Positions 19,258 through 26,163 of a stretch of 64,000 bases of DNA are shown piece after piece. The first letter of the stretch is position 1, and every line of letters starts with the position of its first letter. A program made the position numbers and the translations under genes. The stretch spans positions 695,001 through 759,000 of the forward strand of contig NZ_CP154630.1 of the NCBI RefSeq assembly GCF_039555535.1, read 5' to 3'. A model generated the notes under the pieces. It did not search any database. It worked only from the letters and a program-made list of their open reading frames with translations, and was not told the origin of the DNA. Origin of the DNA: Stenotrophomonas maltophilia. Its GTDB lineage: Bacteria > Pseudomonadota > Gammaproteobacteria > Xanthomonadales > Xanthomonadaceae.

Positions 19258-20142
19258 TCACGCGCATTCGTCAGTCCACATCATCTCGGCGATCGGGCGC
19301 AGTGCCTTGCACTCCTGCGTCATCTCCTCGGCCGACTGCACCTGTGCCTTGGCCTTCAGTTCCTCGGCCATCGCATCCACGCCGCTGATCTGGTCCGGCG
19401 CGATCTTCGCCACGCAGGCGCGGTGCTGTTGCAGCAGCAGGTCGCAGCCCGGTACGCCGGTTACCTTCGGTGCGCTGGCGGCCTCCACGTCCTGCATCCA
19501 GTCCTCGAACGGGGCCAGTGCGCCGGCCACGGTGCCCACCAGGTCATCGAAATTACCGCTGTACCAATAGCCGTTGTCCTTGGCCGGGTACAGGGTGAAG
19601 GTGCCGCTGACCGGCACGCGCGCGCCGCTCTGCAGCGCCTGGGTATAGGCATCGGTGAACTGCTTTCGCGAGGCCGGGCTGGCATCGGCGGCCAGGCTGG
19701 CAGCAAACAGCGGGCGCACCTTGCCCAGGTCGGGCACCTGGCAGCTGAAGCTGATGCGCGCCAGCTTCTGGTCTTCAACGTATTCGTTGTCTTCGATCAC
19801 GCTCTTGGTCGCGCGGCACTTCGAATCGCGCAGGGCCTTGGCGTACAGCGCTTCGGTGGCGGCGGCGTCGGTCTTGTCACCGGCGCTGGCCAGCACGGTC
19901 TGCCACGGCTCGGCCAGGGCCTTGGCCAGGGCACCCGGGGTCGGGGTCACGGCGTCCTGGCCTTCGAAGGCTGGCTTCAGCGCATCGTTGAGCGTGCGGG
20001 TGGCGGCCGCGTCGTCTTCCAGCAGGGTGCGCGCGTACAGGTCGAAGGCCTGTTCGGGCGTCAGCGGGGCCGGGGCGGCACTGGCAAACAGCGGGGCGCA
20101 CAGCACGGCGCTGGTCAGCAAGCTACGGGTGAGCGTCTTCAT
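19258..20142 (-). CDS. Secreted protein of unknown function, paralogue 3 of 3
   Basis: This 294-residue protein has a clear signal peptide (LLTSAVLCAPLFASAAPAP) and the same layout as the two genes downstream. The shared motifs are FDLYARTLLEDDAAATRTL, ISFSCQVPDLGKVRPLF, FEDWMQDVEAA and VPGCDLLLQQHRACV. It ends with paired cysteines (ECKAL and DECA). The family looks like a tandem expansion of one exported protein. No enzymatic motif is visible. The start at 20142 begins the signal peptide. Confidence 0.68.
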   Translation of the reverse strand: MKTLTRSLLTSAVLCAPLFASAAPAPLTPEQAFDLYARTLLEDDAAATRTLNDALKPAFEGQDAVTPTPGALAKALAEPWQTVLASAGDKTDAAATEALYAKALRDSKCRATKSVIEDNEYVEDQKLARISFSCQVPDLGKVRPLFAASLAADASPASRKQFTDAYTQALQSGARVPVSGTFTLYPAKDNGYWYSGNFDDLVGTVAGALAPFEDWMQDVEAASAPKVTGVPGCDLLLQQHRACVAKIAPDQISGVDAMAEELKAKAQVQSAEEMTQECKALRPIAEMMWTDECA

Positions 20143-20236
20143 GACGGTGGTTTCCTGTTCCAGAGGCGCGCAAGACTAGCGCATCTGCCTGCACTTTCGA
20201 TGGCGCCACGCGGCCACGTGCCGGTGTGCAGCGGCC

Positions 20237-20266
20237 AAAAAAAACGGGCCCCTTGCGGGGCCCGTT
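20237..20266 (-). terminator. Rho-independent terminator downstream of the Ax21-like gene
   Basis: On the minus strand a strong hairpin (ACGGGCCCC / GGGGCCCGT) is followed by eight T residues, visible as AAAAAAAA at 20237-20244 on the plus strand. It lies 30 bp past the stop of the gene at 20296-20916. Confidence 0.9.
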
Positions 20267-20295
20267 CGATCGCACGACGAGGAGCGATCGTTGGA

Positions 20296-20916
20296 TCAGA
20301 AGCTGGCGCGCACGCCCACCGAGTACTGGGTGACGTCGCGGTAGCCGGAGATCTCGCCCACCAGGCCCCAGGTCTTGGTGAAGTTGATCTGGCCGCCGAC
20401 GGTACCGACCCAGGTGCCCTTGAAGTTGTTGCCGCCATCCATGTAGCCGGCCTTGGCCCAGGCTTCGGTCATGCGCGACGGCTTGCCGCGGATACCCATG
20501 GTGACGCGGCCCAGGTTGGTGTGGTCCTTGCCGTGGTAACGCACGCCGTCATAGCGCAGGGTCGATTCGGCGTTCTGGCGCACCCAGGCGGCATCGGCGG
20601 TGAAGTCCACGCGGTCGGACCACGGCATGTGGTAACCAATGCCCAGCTCCGGCTGGTTCAGTTCCAGCTTCAGCGAATCTTCGCCGTAATGGCGGGTCTT
20701 GCTGGTACGCGACCAGCCGCCGAAGACGTAGACCTGTTCGGCCAGCGCGACCGAACCACGCAGGTAGCCGCCGTCGACCTTGGGGTCGTCCAGTGCGTTG
20801 TCGTCAACCTTGACCTGCGTCCAGCCACCTTCAACGTAGGTGTAGCTCAGGGCGTCGGCCGACGCGGTGAACGGGGCGGCGGCCAGCAGGGCGGCCACAA
20901 TCAGGATCTTGCGCAT
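20296..20916 (-). CDS. Ax21-family outer membrane protein
   Basis: This 206-residue barrel protein has a signal peptide (MRKILIVAALLAAAPFTASA). The N-terminal strand pattern SYTYVEGGW is followed by GGYLRGSVALAEQVYVFGGW, which I recognise from Ax21 proteins of Xanthomonas and Stenotrophomonas. It ends in GVRASF, with a terminal Phe as expected for the outer membrane. Ax21 was once proposed as a secreted quorum signal precursor, but that claim was withdrawn, and the family is best regarded as outer membrane or vesicle proteins. A terminator follows the gene. The divergent neighbour is the riboswitch-led rib operon. Confidence 0.72.
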   Translation of the reverse strand: MRKILIVAALLAAAPFTASADALSYTYVEGGWTQVKVDDNALDDPKVDGGYLRGSVALAEQVYVFGGWSRTSKTRHYGEDSLKLELNQPELGIGYHMPWSDRVDFTADAAWVRQNAESTLRYDGVRYHGKDHTNLGRVTMGIRGKPSRMTEAWAKAGYMDGGNNFKGTWVGTVGGQINFTKTWGLVGEISGYRDVTQYSVGVRASF

Positions 20917-21109
20917 GGGAATTCCTGTGAATTTCAGTCCATTGGCGGGCCTGCCCTTGCGGCTGCCCGTGGCGACATCATGTCGTCCGAGGCAGAATTT
21001 TAATGAAAGTTTTACAAATTGCGAGCGACGGGCGTCACAGCTGTGGCATCCGACCCCGTTCAGCCCGGGCTGTTACACTGGCTACGCCGGTTCGCCGGTA
21101 CACAAACGT

Positions 21110-21245
21110 CTTCAGGGCGGGGTGCAACTCCCCACCGGCGGTAGGTGCGCAAGCACGAGCCCGCGAGCGCCCCGGCCCACGGCCGGGGGTCAGCAGATCC
21201 GGTCCAATGCCGGAGCCGACGGTCATAGTCCGGATGAAAGAAGAC
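21110..21245 (+). promoter_or_regulatory. FMN riboswitch (RFN element) upstream of ribE
   Basis: The conserved RFN blocks appear in order: TTCAGGGCGGGGTGCAACTC, CCACCGGCGGTAGG, GAGCCCGCGAGCGCC, GGTCAGCAGATCCGGT, GCCGGAGCCGACGGTCATAG and TCCGGATGAAAGAAG. FMN binding should repress the downstream rib genes. Between the aptamer and the ribE start (21246-21323) there is a possible terminator-like stem ending in TTTTT (21293-21297) and then the ribosome-binding site. Control could therefore be transcriptional or translational. A plausible -10 (TACACT, 21074-21079) lies about 30 bp upstream of the aptamer. Confidence 0.96.
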
Positions 21246-21323
21246 GGTGCCACAGGGCTCATGCCCTGCGTGCGCCTGTTTGCCTTGCGGCGTTTTTCGC
21301 TCACATTCCGCGGAGAACGTTAC

Positions 21324-21926
21324 TTGTTTACTGGAATCATCGAAGGCGTCGGCCGTCTGGCCGCTCGCGAACCCATTGGCGGCGATGTCCGCTTCACTTT
21401 CAATGTCGGGACGCTGCCGTTTGACAACGTGCAGATGGGCGAGAGCATTGCCATCAACGGCGTCTGCCTCACCGTCATCGCATTCGACGCCTGCGGCTTC
21501 CAGGCTGATGCCTCCACCGAGACCCTGGGCCTGACCACGCTGGGCCAGCTGGGCGAGGGCGCGGTCATCAACCTGGAGCGCGCCATGCGCCCGACCGACC
21601 GCCTGGGCGGCCATCTGGTCAGCGGCCACGTCGATGGCCTGGGCCAGGTGCTGTCCATCCACGAAGATGCGCGCGCCCAGCGCTGGCGCTTCGCCGCGCC
21701 GGCCTCGCTGCGCCGCTACATTGCCAAGAAGGGCTCGATCTGCGTGGACGGCGTCAGCCTCACCGTCAACGAAGTGGACGATGAAGGCTTCGAAGTCGCC
21801 CTCATTCCGCACACCGTGGCCAACACCGCGTTTTCCGCTACCGGCGTGGGCAGCGCGGTGAACCTGGAAATCGATCTGGTCGCTCGGTATGTCGAGCGGT
21901 TGTTGGGTGAAGGAGCCCGCGCATGA
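21324..21926 (+). CDS. ribE: Riboflavin synthase, alpha subunit (TTG start)
   Basis: This enzyme dismutates two 6,7-dimethyl-8-ribityllumazine molecules to riboflavin. The 200-residue product shows the duplicated lumazine-binding fold: FTGIIEGVGRL, INGVCLTVIAF, HLVSGHVDGLG, then KGSICVDGVSLTVNEV and PHTVANTAF. Riboflavin synthases begin MFTGII. Here the codon before FTGII is TTG at 21324, preceded by GGAGA 7 bp upstream, so a TTG start is the best reading. The open frame extending upstream runs through the riboswitch and is not translated. Its stop overlaps the next gene's start by 4 bp. E. coli nomenclature calls this gene ribC. Confidence 0.93.
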   Translation: MFTGIIEGVGRLAAREPIGGDVRFTFNVGTLPFDNVQMGESIAINGVCLTVIAFDACGFQADASTETLGLTTLGQLGEGAVINLERAMRPTDRLGGHLVSGHVDGLGQVLSIHEDARAQRWRFAAPASLRRYIAKKGSICVDGVSLTVNEVDDEGFEVALIPHTVANTAFSATGVGSAVNLEIDLVARYVERLLGEGARA

Positions 21927-23023
21927 ACTTCGCACCCATCCCCGAAATCCTGGAAGACATCCGCCTGGGCCGCATGGTGGTCATCGTCGATGACGAAGAC
22001 CGCGAGAACGAAGGCGACCTGATCATGGCCGCCGAGCTGGTGAAGGCCAGCGACATCAATTTCATGGTCACCCACGGCCGTGGCCTGGTGTGCCTGCCGC
22101 TCACCCGCACGCGCGCGGCCGATCTGGGCCTGGCGCCGATGGTGCAGGCCAATACCGCGCAGTTCCAGACCAACTTCACCGTCAGCATCGAGGCGGCCGA
22201 GGGTGTCACCACCGGCATTTCCGCGCATGACCGTGCGCACACCATCCGCACCGCAGTAAAGCCCAACGCCAAGCCGGCCGACCTGCACCAGCCGGGCCAC
22301 ATCTTCCCGCTGATCGCCCAGCCGGGCGGCGTGCTCACCCGCGCCGGCCACACCGAGGCCGGCGTGGACCTGGCCATGCTGGCCGGGCTGGAACCGGCCG
22401 GCGTGCTGGTTGAGATCCTGAACCCCGACGGCAGCATGGCGCGCCGCCCGGAGCTGGAAGTTTTCGCCCGCGAGCACGGCCTGAAGATGGGCTCCATCGC
22501 CGACCTGATCGCCTACCGCCTGGCCACCGAAAAGACCGTCGAGCGCGTCGACGAGCGCGACATCGATACCGAATTCGGCCCGTTCAAGCTGGTGACCTAC
22601 CGCGACCGCATCGCCCACGACCTGCATTTCGCCCTGGTGCGTGGTACCCCGGACGCCGACACCCCCACCCTGGTGCGGGTGCAGGTGGAAAACCCGCTGG
22701 CCGACCTGCTGCACTGGCGTCGCGATGATTTCGGCGTGGCCGCCACCGATGCCCTGCGTGCCATCGACGCCGAAGGCAGTGGCGTGATGGTGGTGCTGCA
22801 GGCGCCGCGTGATGGCGAGGCCCTGCTGGCCCGCCTGCGCCAGCAGGCGGCGCCGGTAGTGCCGGGCAAGGACAAGGACGTGAGCCAGTGGCGCCGCAAC
22901 GGTGCCGGCGCGCAGATCCTGTCCGACCTGGGCTTGGGCAAGCTGCGCGTGCTGGGCACCCCGCGCCGCCAGATCGGCCTGGCCGGGTACGGCCTGGAAG
23001 TGGTGGAGACGGTGGGCTGCTGA
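21923..23023 (+). CDS. ribB: 3,4-dihydroxy-2-butanone-4-phosphate synthase fused to a degenerate GTP cyclohydrolase II domain (RibBX type)
   Basis: The N-terminal half (about residues 1-200) is an intact DHBP synthase, with VIVDDEDRENEGDLIMAAE, the metal and substrate-binding acidic loop, and AGHTEAGVDLAMLAGL. The C-terminal half aligns in outline with GTP cyclohydrolase II. However, the zinc site (SECLTGD...RCDCG in active enzymes) is replaced by ENPLADLLHWRRDDFGVAA, and the only cysteine is the last residue. The GRGIG loop is also gone. Cyclohydrolase activity is therefore very unlikely, as in the RibBX proteins known from other proteobacteria. A separate ribA is expected elsewhere. It overlaps ribE by 4 bp and is followed by an inverted palindrome pair before ribH. 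Confidence 0.92.
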   Translation: MNFAPIPEILEDIRLGRMVVIVDDEDRENEGDLIMAAELVKASDINFMVTHGRGLVCLPLTRTRAADLGLAPMVQANTAQFQTNFTVSIEAAEGVTTGISAHDRAHTIRTAVKPNAKPADLHQPGHIFPLIAQPGGVLTRAGHTEAGVDLAMLAGLEPAGVLVEILNPDGSMARRPELEVFAREHGLKMGSIADLIAYRLATEKTVERVDERDIDTEFGPFKLVTYRDRIAHDLHFALVRGTPDADTPTLVRVQVENPLADLLHWRRDDFGVAATDALRAIDAEGSGVMVVLQAPRDGEALLARLRQQAAPVVPGKDKDVSQWRRNGAGAQILSDLGLGKLRVLGTPRRQIGLAGYGLEVVETVGC

Positions 23024-23040
23024 GGCCATTGGGAACCCTT

Positions 23041-23130
23041 GTAGAGCCGAGCCATGCTCGGCTCATGCGCCCAGCGCGGGGTTCTCCGGTCCGGTGCCAG
23101 ACAGGGCAGCCGAGCATGGCTCGGCTCTAC
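23041..23130. repeat. Inverted pair of GTAG-headed palindromes (SMAG-like)
   Basis: Copy 1 is GTAGAGCCGAGCCATGCTCG (from 23041) and copy 2 is its reverse complement ending in CTCTAC at 23130. The GTAG heads face outward. They lie inside the 193-bp gap between ribB and ribH, so both hairpins would be in the rib operon transcript if transcription continues through. Confidence 0.92.
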
Positions 23131-23216
23131 AGCAGGCTCCCTCAAGGTCCCCGCGAGCCACGGCCGGGGCCCATCCACGCTAGAATTACCCCCTTATCGA
23201 GTCCCCCAAGCCGCAT

Positions 23217-23684
23217 ATGAGCCACTACGAAGGCGATCTTCGCACTCCCGAATCAGCGCGCTTCGCCATCCTGGCCAGCCGCTGGAACGCCCGCATCACC
23301 GATACGCTGGTCGCTGGCGCCCGCCAGAGCCTGGCCGGCAACGGCATCACCGAAGCCAACATCGACGTGATCCGCGTGCCGGGTGCCTGGGAACTGCCGC
23401 TGGTGGCCGCGCGCCTGGCCGCCGCCCATGAACACGCCGCCATCCTCACCCTGGGCTGCGTGATCCGTGGCGATACCCGCCACTACGAACACGTGGCCGA
23501 CCGCTGCGCCGAAGGCCTGATGCGCGTGCAGCTGGACTTCGGCGTGCCGGTGCTGAACGGCGTGCTGGCGGTGGAACGCGTTGAAGACGCCGAGGCCCGC
23601 GCAGGCGGCAGCCACGGCAACAAGGGCGAGGAAGTCGCACTCGCCGCATTGGAAATGGTCAATCTTCTGGAGCAGCTGCCATGA
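23217..23684 (+). CDS. ribH: 6,7-dimethyl-8-ribityllumazine synthase
   Basis: RibH condenses the DHBP synthase product with the RibD product, the penultimate riboflavin step. The 155-residue protein has family motifs [39 protein letters not shown] (with the catalytic His region) and [11 protein letters not shown]. Length is typical. It overlaps nusB by 4 bp, the usual ribH-nusB coupling. The start at 23217 is the only good in-frame ATG before the core. Confidence 0.96.
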   Translation: MSHYEGDLRTPESARFAILASRWNARITDTLVAGARQSLAGNGITEANIDVIRVPGAWELPLVAARLAAAHEHAAILTLGCVIRGDTRHYEHVADRCAEGLMRVQLDFGVPVLNGVLAVERVEDAEARAGGSHGNKGEEVALAALEMVNLLEQLP

Positions 23685-24160
23685 ACAAGAACACCCAGGG
23701 CAAGCCCTCCGGTAAACCCGTCCGCCGCGATGGCGTCGATCCGGTGCTGCGCTCGCGCGCCCGCCGCCGTGCCGTGCAGGCCATCTATGCCTGGCAGATC
23801 TCCGGCGGCAACGCCCAGTCGCTGATCGCCCAGTTCGCGCATGAGCAGGCCCGTGAAATCGCCGACCTGGCGTACTTCGAAGCGCTGGTGCATGGCGTGC
23901 TCGACAACCGTCGTGACATCGACGAAGCCCTGGCCCCGTACCTGGACCGCGGCATCGAGGAAGTGGACGCGATCGAACGCGCGGTGCTGCGCCTGGCCGC
24001 CTATGAGCTGCGTTACCGCCTGGACGTGCCGTACCGCGTGGTGATCAACGAAGCCATCGAATCGGCCAAGCGCTTCGGTTCCGAACACGGCCACACCTAC
24101 GTCAATGGTGTGCTGGATCGTGCCGCCGTGGAATGGCGCAAGGTCGAATCGGGTCACTGA
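23681..24160 (+). CDS. nusB: Transcription antitermination protein NusB
   Basis: NusB, with NusE (S10), binds boxA RNA and supports antitermination of rRNA operons. The 159-residue helical protein shows [15 protein letters not shown] near the N-terminus and the C-terminal blocks [26 protein letters not shown] and VNGVLDR. The N-terminal 25 residues are basic and loosely conserved. It follows ribH with a 4-bp overlap, and thiL lies 367 bp downstream beyond several repeats. Confidence 0.96.
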   Translation: MNKNTQGKPSGKPVRRDGVDPVLRSRARRRAVQAIYAWQISGGNAQSLIAQFAHEQAREIADLAYFEALVHGVLDNRRDIDEALAPYLDRGIEEVDAIERAVLRLAAYELRYRLDVPYRVVINEAIESAKRFGSEHGHTYVNGVLDRAAVEWRKVESGH

Positions 24161-24175
24161 CCCGTTTCTGCTTCT

Positions 24176-24202
24176 GGTGGATGCCAACCTTGGTTGGCAT
24201 GG
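24176..24202. repeat. GGTGCCAACC-type palindrome (variant)
   Basis: The hairpin ATGCCAACCTTGGTTGGCAT lies 20 bp after the nusB stop. It is the same family as the pairs near 15.8, 25.57 and 42.4 kb, with compensatory changes at the base of the stem (ATGCC/GGCAT instead of GTGCC/GGCAC). Confidence 0.85.
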
Positions 24203-24230
24203 GTGAAAACCCGCTCGACCGTTGCACGAT

Positions 24231-24333
24231 GCGGGAACCTGCTTTGATCTTTGAACGGCGCGGGAACCTGCTTTGGACTTCGAACGGCGCGGGAACCTGC
24301 TTTGATTTTCGAATGGCGCGGGAACCTGCTTTG
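24231..24333. repeat. 29-bp tandem repeat, about 3.6 units
   Basis: The unit starts GCGGGAACCTGCTTTG and recurs at 24231, 24260, 24289 and 24318, exactly 29 bp apart. The inner part of each unit varies slightly (ATCTTTGAACG, GACTTCGAACG, ATTTTCGAATG). The last partial unit runs directly into a GTAG-headed palindrome. There are no spacers, so it is not a CRISPR array. It lies in the nusB-thiL gap, and no function is evident. Confidence 0.9.
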
Positions 24334-24417
24334 GTAGAGTCAACTGTTAGTCGACTGCCTTTCGATCAGCAGTCGGGGTGTCGGACGGGAGAGCAGTCGA
24401 CTAACAGTCGACTCTAC
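24334..24417. repeat. Inverted pair of GTAG-headed palindromes (TCAACTGTTAG variant)
   Basis: Copy 1 (24334-24357) starts GTAGAGTCAACTGTTAG and copy 2 (24394-24417) ends CAGTCGACTCTAC. The stem is AGTCGACTGTTAGTCGACT-like, a different stem sequence from the CCGAGC copies but with the same GTAGAG head. They lie between nusB and thiL. Confidence 0.88.
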
Positions 24418-24527
24418 CCCGTCGGATTCCCACCGGTTCCATCCGATCGGTTTCCCATCGGTTGTCCCCCATCGGCACGATCCACCCGCGCCCGCCGCCC
24501 ATCCATGCAACCCGCCGGAGCGCCCCC

Positions 24528-25490
24528 ATGTCCCTGGCCGAATTCGCCCTCATCGACCGCATCCGCGCCCGCACCCTCGAGCGCGACGACATCCTGCTCG
24601 GCATCGGTGATGACGCCGCGCTGCTGCAGCCGCGCCCGAACGAACAGCTGGTGGTCACCGCCGATACGCTCAACAGCGGCGTGCATTTCCCGGCCGAAAC
24701 CCCGGCGTTCGACATCGGCTGGAAGACGCTGGCCGTCAACCTGTCCGACCTCGCTGCGATGGGCGCGCGCCCGGCGTGGTGCACGCTGGCGCTGTCATTG
24801 CCCGATGCGAGCGAGGATTGGATCGAAGCCTTCGCCGACGGTTTCTTCGCCCTCGCCGACCAGCACGACATCGCGCTGATCGGTGGCGACACCACGCGCG
24901 GCCCGCTGTCGCTGTCGGTCACTGCGATGGGCCAGGTCGGCCGTGGCCAGGCACTGCGCCGCGACCGTGCACAGGTGGGCGACGATATCTGGGTCAGTGG
25001 CACGCTGGGCGATGCCGCCGGTGCGCTGCGCCTGTGGCAGCAGGGTGCGCTGAACGTGGCCACCGCCACGCTGCTGGCCGACTACGAAAGCCTGCGCCTG
25101 CGCCTGCTGCGACCGACGCCGCGCGTCACCCTCGGCCTGCGCCTGCGGGCGTTCGCGCATGCAGCGGTGGACGTGTCTGATGGCCTGTTGGCCGACCTGG
25201 GCCACATCGCCACGCGCAGCGCGGTGGCCGCGCATGTCGATGCCGATCTGTTGCCGATTTCGAATGCGCTGCGTGAGCTGCTGGGCCGTGAAACCGCCCG
25301 CGAATGCGCACTGCGCGGCGGTGACGACTACGAACTGTGCTTCACCGCCGCCGCTGACCAGCGCGATGCGCTGCATTACCTCGCCGAATCGCTGGACCTG
25401 CCGCTCACCCGTATCGGCCGCATCGCCGAAGGGCAGGGCGTGCATGTGGATGGCGAAGCCGCCGATGGTGGTTACCAGCACTTCGCCTGA
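24528..25490 (+). CDS. thiL: Thiamine-monophosphate kinase
   Basis: ThiL phosphorylates thiamine monophosphate to the coenzyme thiamine diphosphate. The 320-residue protein has the family N-terminus (EFALIDRIRARTLERDDIL), the Mg-ATP site GIGDDAALL, VNLSDLAAMGARP, IGGDTTRGPLSLSVTA, and the C-terminal SDGLLADLGH and LRGGDDYELCF motifs. The start at 24528 is preceded by a weak GGAG. A longer in-frame start lies in the repeat-rich gap. It has its usual position after nusB, but separated by repeats, so it may have its own promoter. Confidence 0.95.
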   Translation: MSLAEFALIDRIRARTLERDDILLGIGDDAALLQPRPNEQLVVTADTLNSGVHFPAETPAFDIGWKTLAVNLSDLAAMGARPAWCTLALSLPDASEDWIEAFADGFFALADQHDIALIGGDTTRGPLSLSVTAMGQVGRGQALRRDRAQVGDDIWVSGTLGDAAGALRLWQQGALNVATATLLADYESLRLRLLRPTPRVTLGLRLRAFAHAAVDVSDGLLADLGHIATRSAVAAHVDADLLPISNALRELLGRETARECALRGGDDYELCFTAAADQRDALHYLAESLDLPLTRIGRIAEGQGVHVDGEAADGGYQHFA

Positions 25491-25498
25491 AGCATGGC

Positions 25499-25537
25499 GG
25501 GGTCGGATCCCTTTGCAGCGCAAAGGGCTCTGACCCC
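25499..25537. repeat. GGGGTC-type palindromic repeat
   Basis: The arms are GGGGTCGGATCCCTTTGC and GCAAAGGGCTCTGACCCC, 9 bp after the thiL stop. It belongs to the same family as the copies near 7.7, 12.5 and 13.9 kb. Confidence 0.87.
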
Positions 25538-25562
25538 AGCTTGGCGTCAGAGCGTTGCCATG

Positions 25563-25634
25563 GTAGGTGCCAACCTTGGTTGGCACTGATCTGTCAGGCC
25601 TCCTTGCCGGCCTCGTGTCGACCAAGGTCGACAC
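25563..25634. repeat. Inverted pair of GTAG/GTGCCAACC-type palindromes
   Basis: Copy 1 starts GGTAGGTGCCAACCTTGG. Copy 2 (about 25615-25634) has the related stem GTGTCGACCAAGGTCGACAC. Both lie between the convergent thiL and DUF805 genes. Confidence 0.8.
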
Positions 25635-25654
25635 CTGCCAGAGCGGGGGCGCGA

Positions 25655-25682
25655 CAAACAAAAACACCAGGCATTGCCCGGC
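25655..25682 (-). terminator. Rho-independent terminator of the DUF805 gene
   Basis: Read on the minus strand, the hairpin CCGGGCAATGCCTGG is followed by TGTTTTTGTTTG. It begins about 9 bp past the stop of the gene at 25691-26062. Confidence 0.8.
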
Positions 25683-25690
25683 GTAATCGC

Positions 25691-26062
25691 TTATACGTGC
25701 GGAACGGGTTTGCCAAACCGATTGTCAACCGGCGTGCTGGGCAGCAGCATGAACACCAGCACGGCCAAGCCGGCAAACGGCACCAACATCAGCAGCAGCC
25801 ACCAGCCCGAACGATCGGTGTCGTGCAGCCGGCGAATGGTCACCGCGATCAGTGGCAGTGCCAGTGCCAGCCATACCGCCACTGTCAGCCCGGATGAAAC
25901 CAACGCCAGCGATGTGGAGTTGATGTGGCCGGCAATGAGGCCCAGTACGTTCAACGGAACCGTAAACATCATCATGAACAGCTGGAACCACCAGTACTCG
26001 CTGCGGCTGGCGCGCCCAGTGAACTGGGTATAGCGCTTCAGCGGAACCATCATCTTGTGCAT
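25691..26062 (-). CDS. DUF805 family inner-membrane protein (YhaH-like)
   Basis: This 123-residue protein shows the DUF805 signature. An N-terminal FTGRASRSEYWWFQLF block is followed by several hydrophobic helices, the RRLHDTDRSGWW motif, and a C-terminal RFG. Members are small multi-pass inner-membrane proteins of unknown function. It is monocistronic, with a terminator immediately downstream and a palindrome upstream. Confidence 0.88.
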   Translation of the reverse strand: MHKMMVPLKRYTQFTGRASRSEYWWFQLFMMMFTVPLNVLGLIAGHINSTSLALVSSGLTVAVWLALALPLIAVTIRRLHDTDRSGWWLLLMLVPFAGLAVLVFMLLPSTPVDNRFGKPVPHV

Positions 26063-26107
26063 CTACTTTTCTCCTTTGGGGCGGTGAAAACACTGGTCAC
26101 GATTGGC

Positions 26108-26149
26108 GGGTTCAGATCCGTCTGCCGACTGGCAGAAGGATCTGAACCC
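26108..26149. repeat. Variant GGGTTCAGATCC palindrome
   Basis: The arms are GGGTTCAGATCC and GGATCTGAACCC around a loop with a TCTGCC/GGCAGA inner stem. It is related to the GGGGTC-type repeats but with changed, compensating arm bases. It lies between the DUF805 gene promoter and the end of the fimbrial adhesin gene. Confidence 0.82.
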
Positions 26150-26163
26150 GACCGCCACGGCAC

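Noticed and set aside
21003..21323. N-terminal extension of riboflavin synthase through the leader
   Set aside because: This stretch is the FMN riboswitch, and family members start at MFTGII, matching the TTG at 21324.
24231..24333. Possible CRISPR array (29-bp repeat period)
   Set aside because: Units are contiguous with no unique spacers, there are fewer than four units, and no cas genes are nearby.
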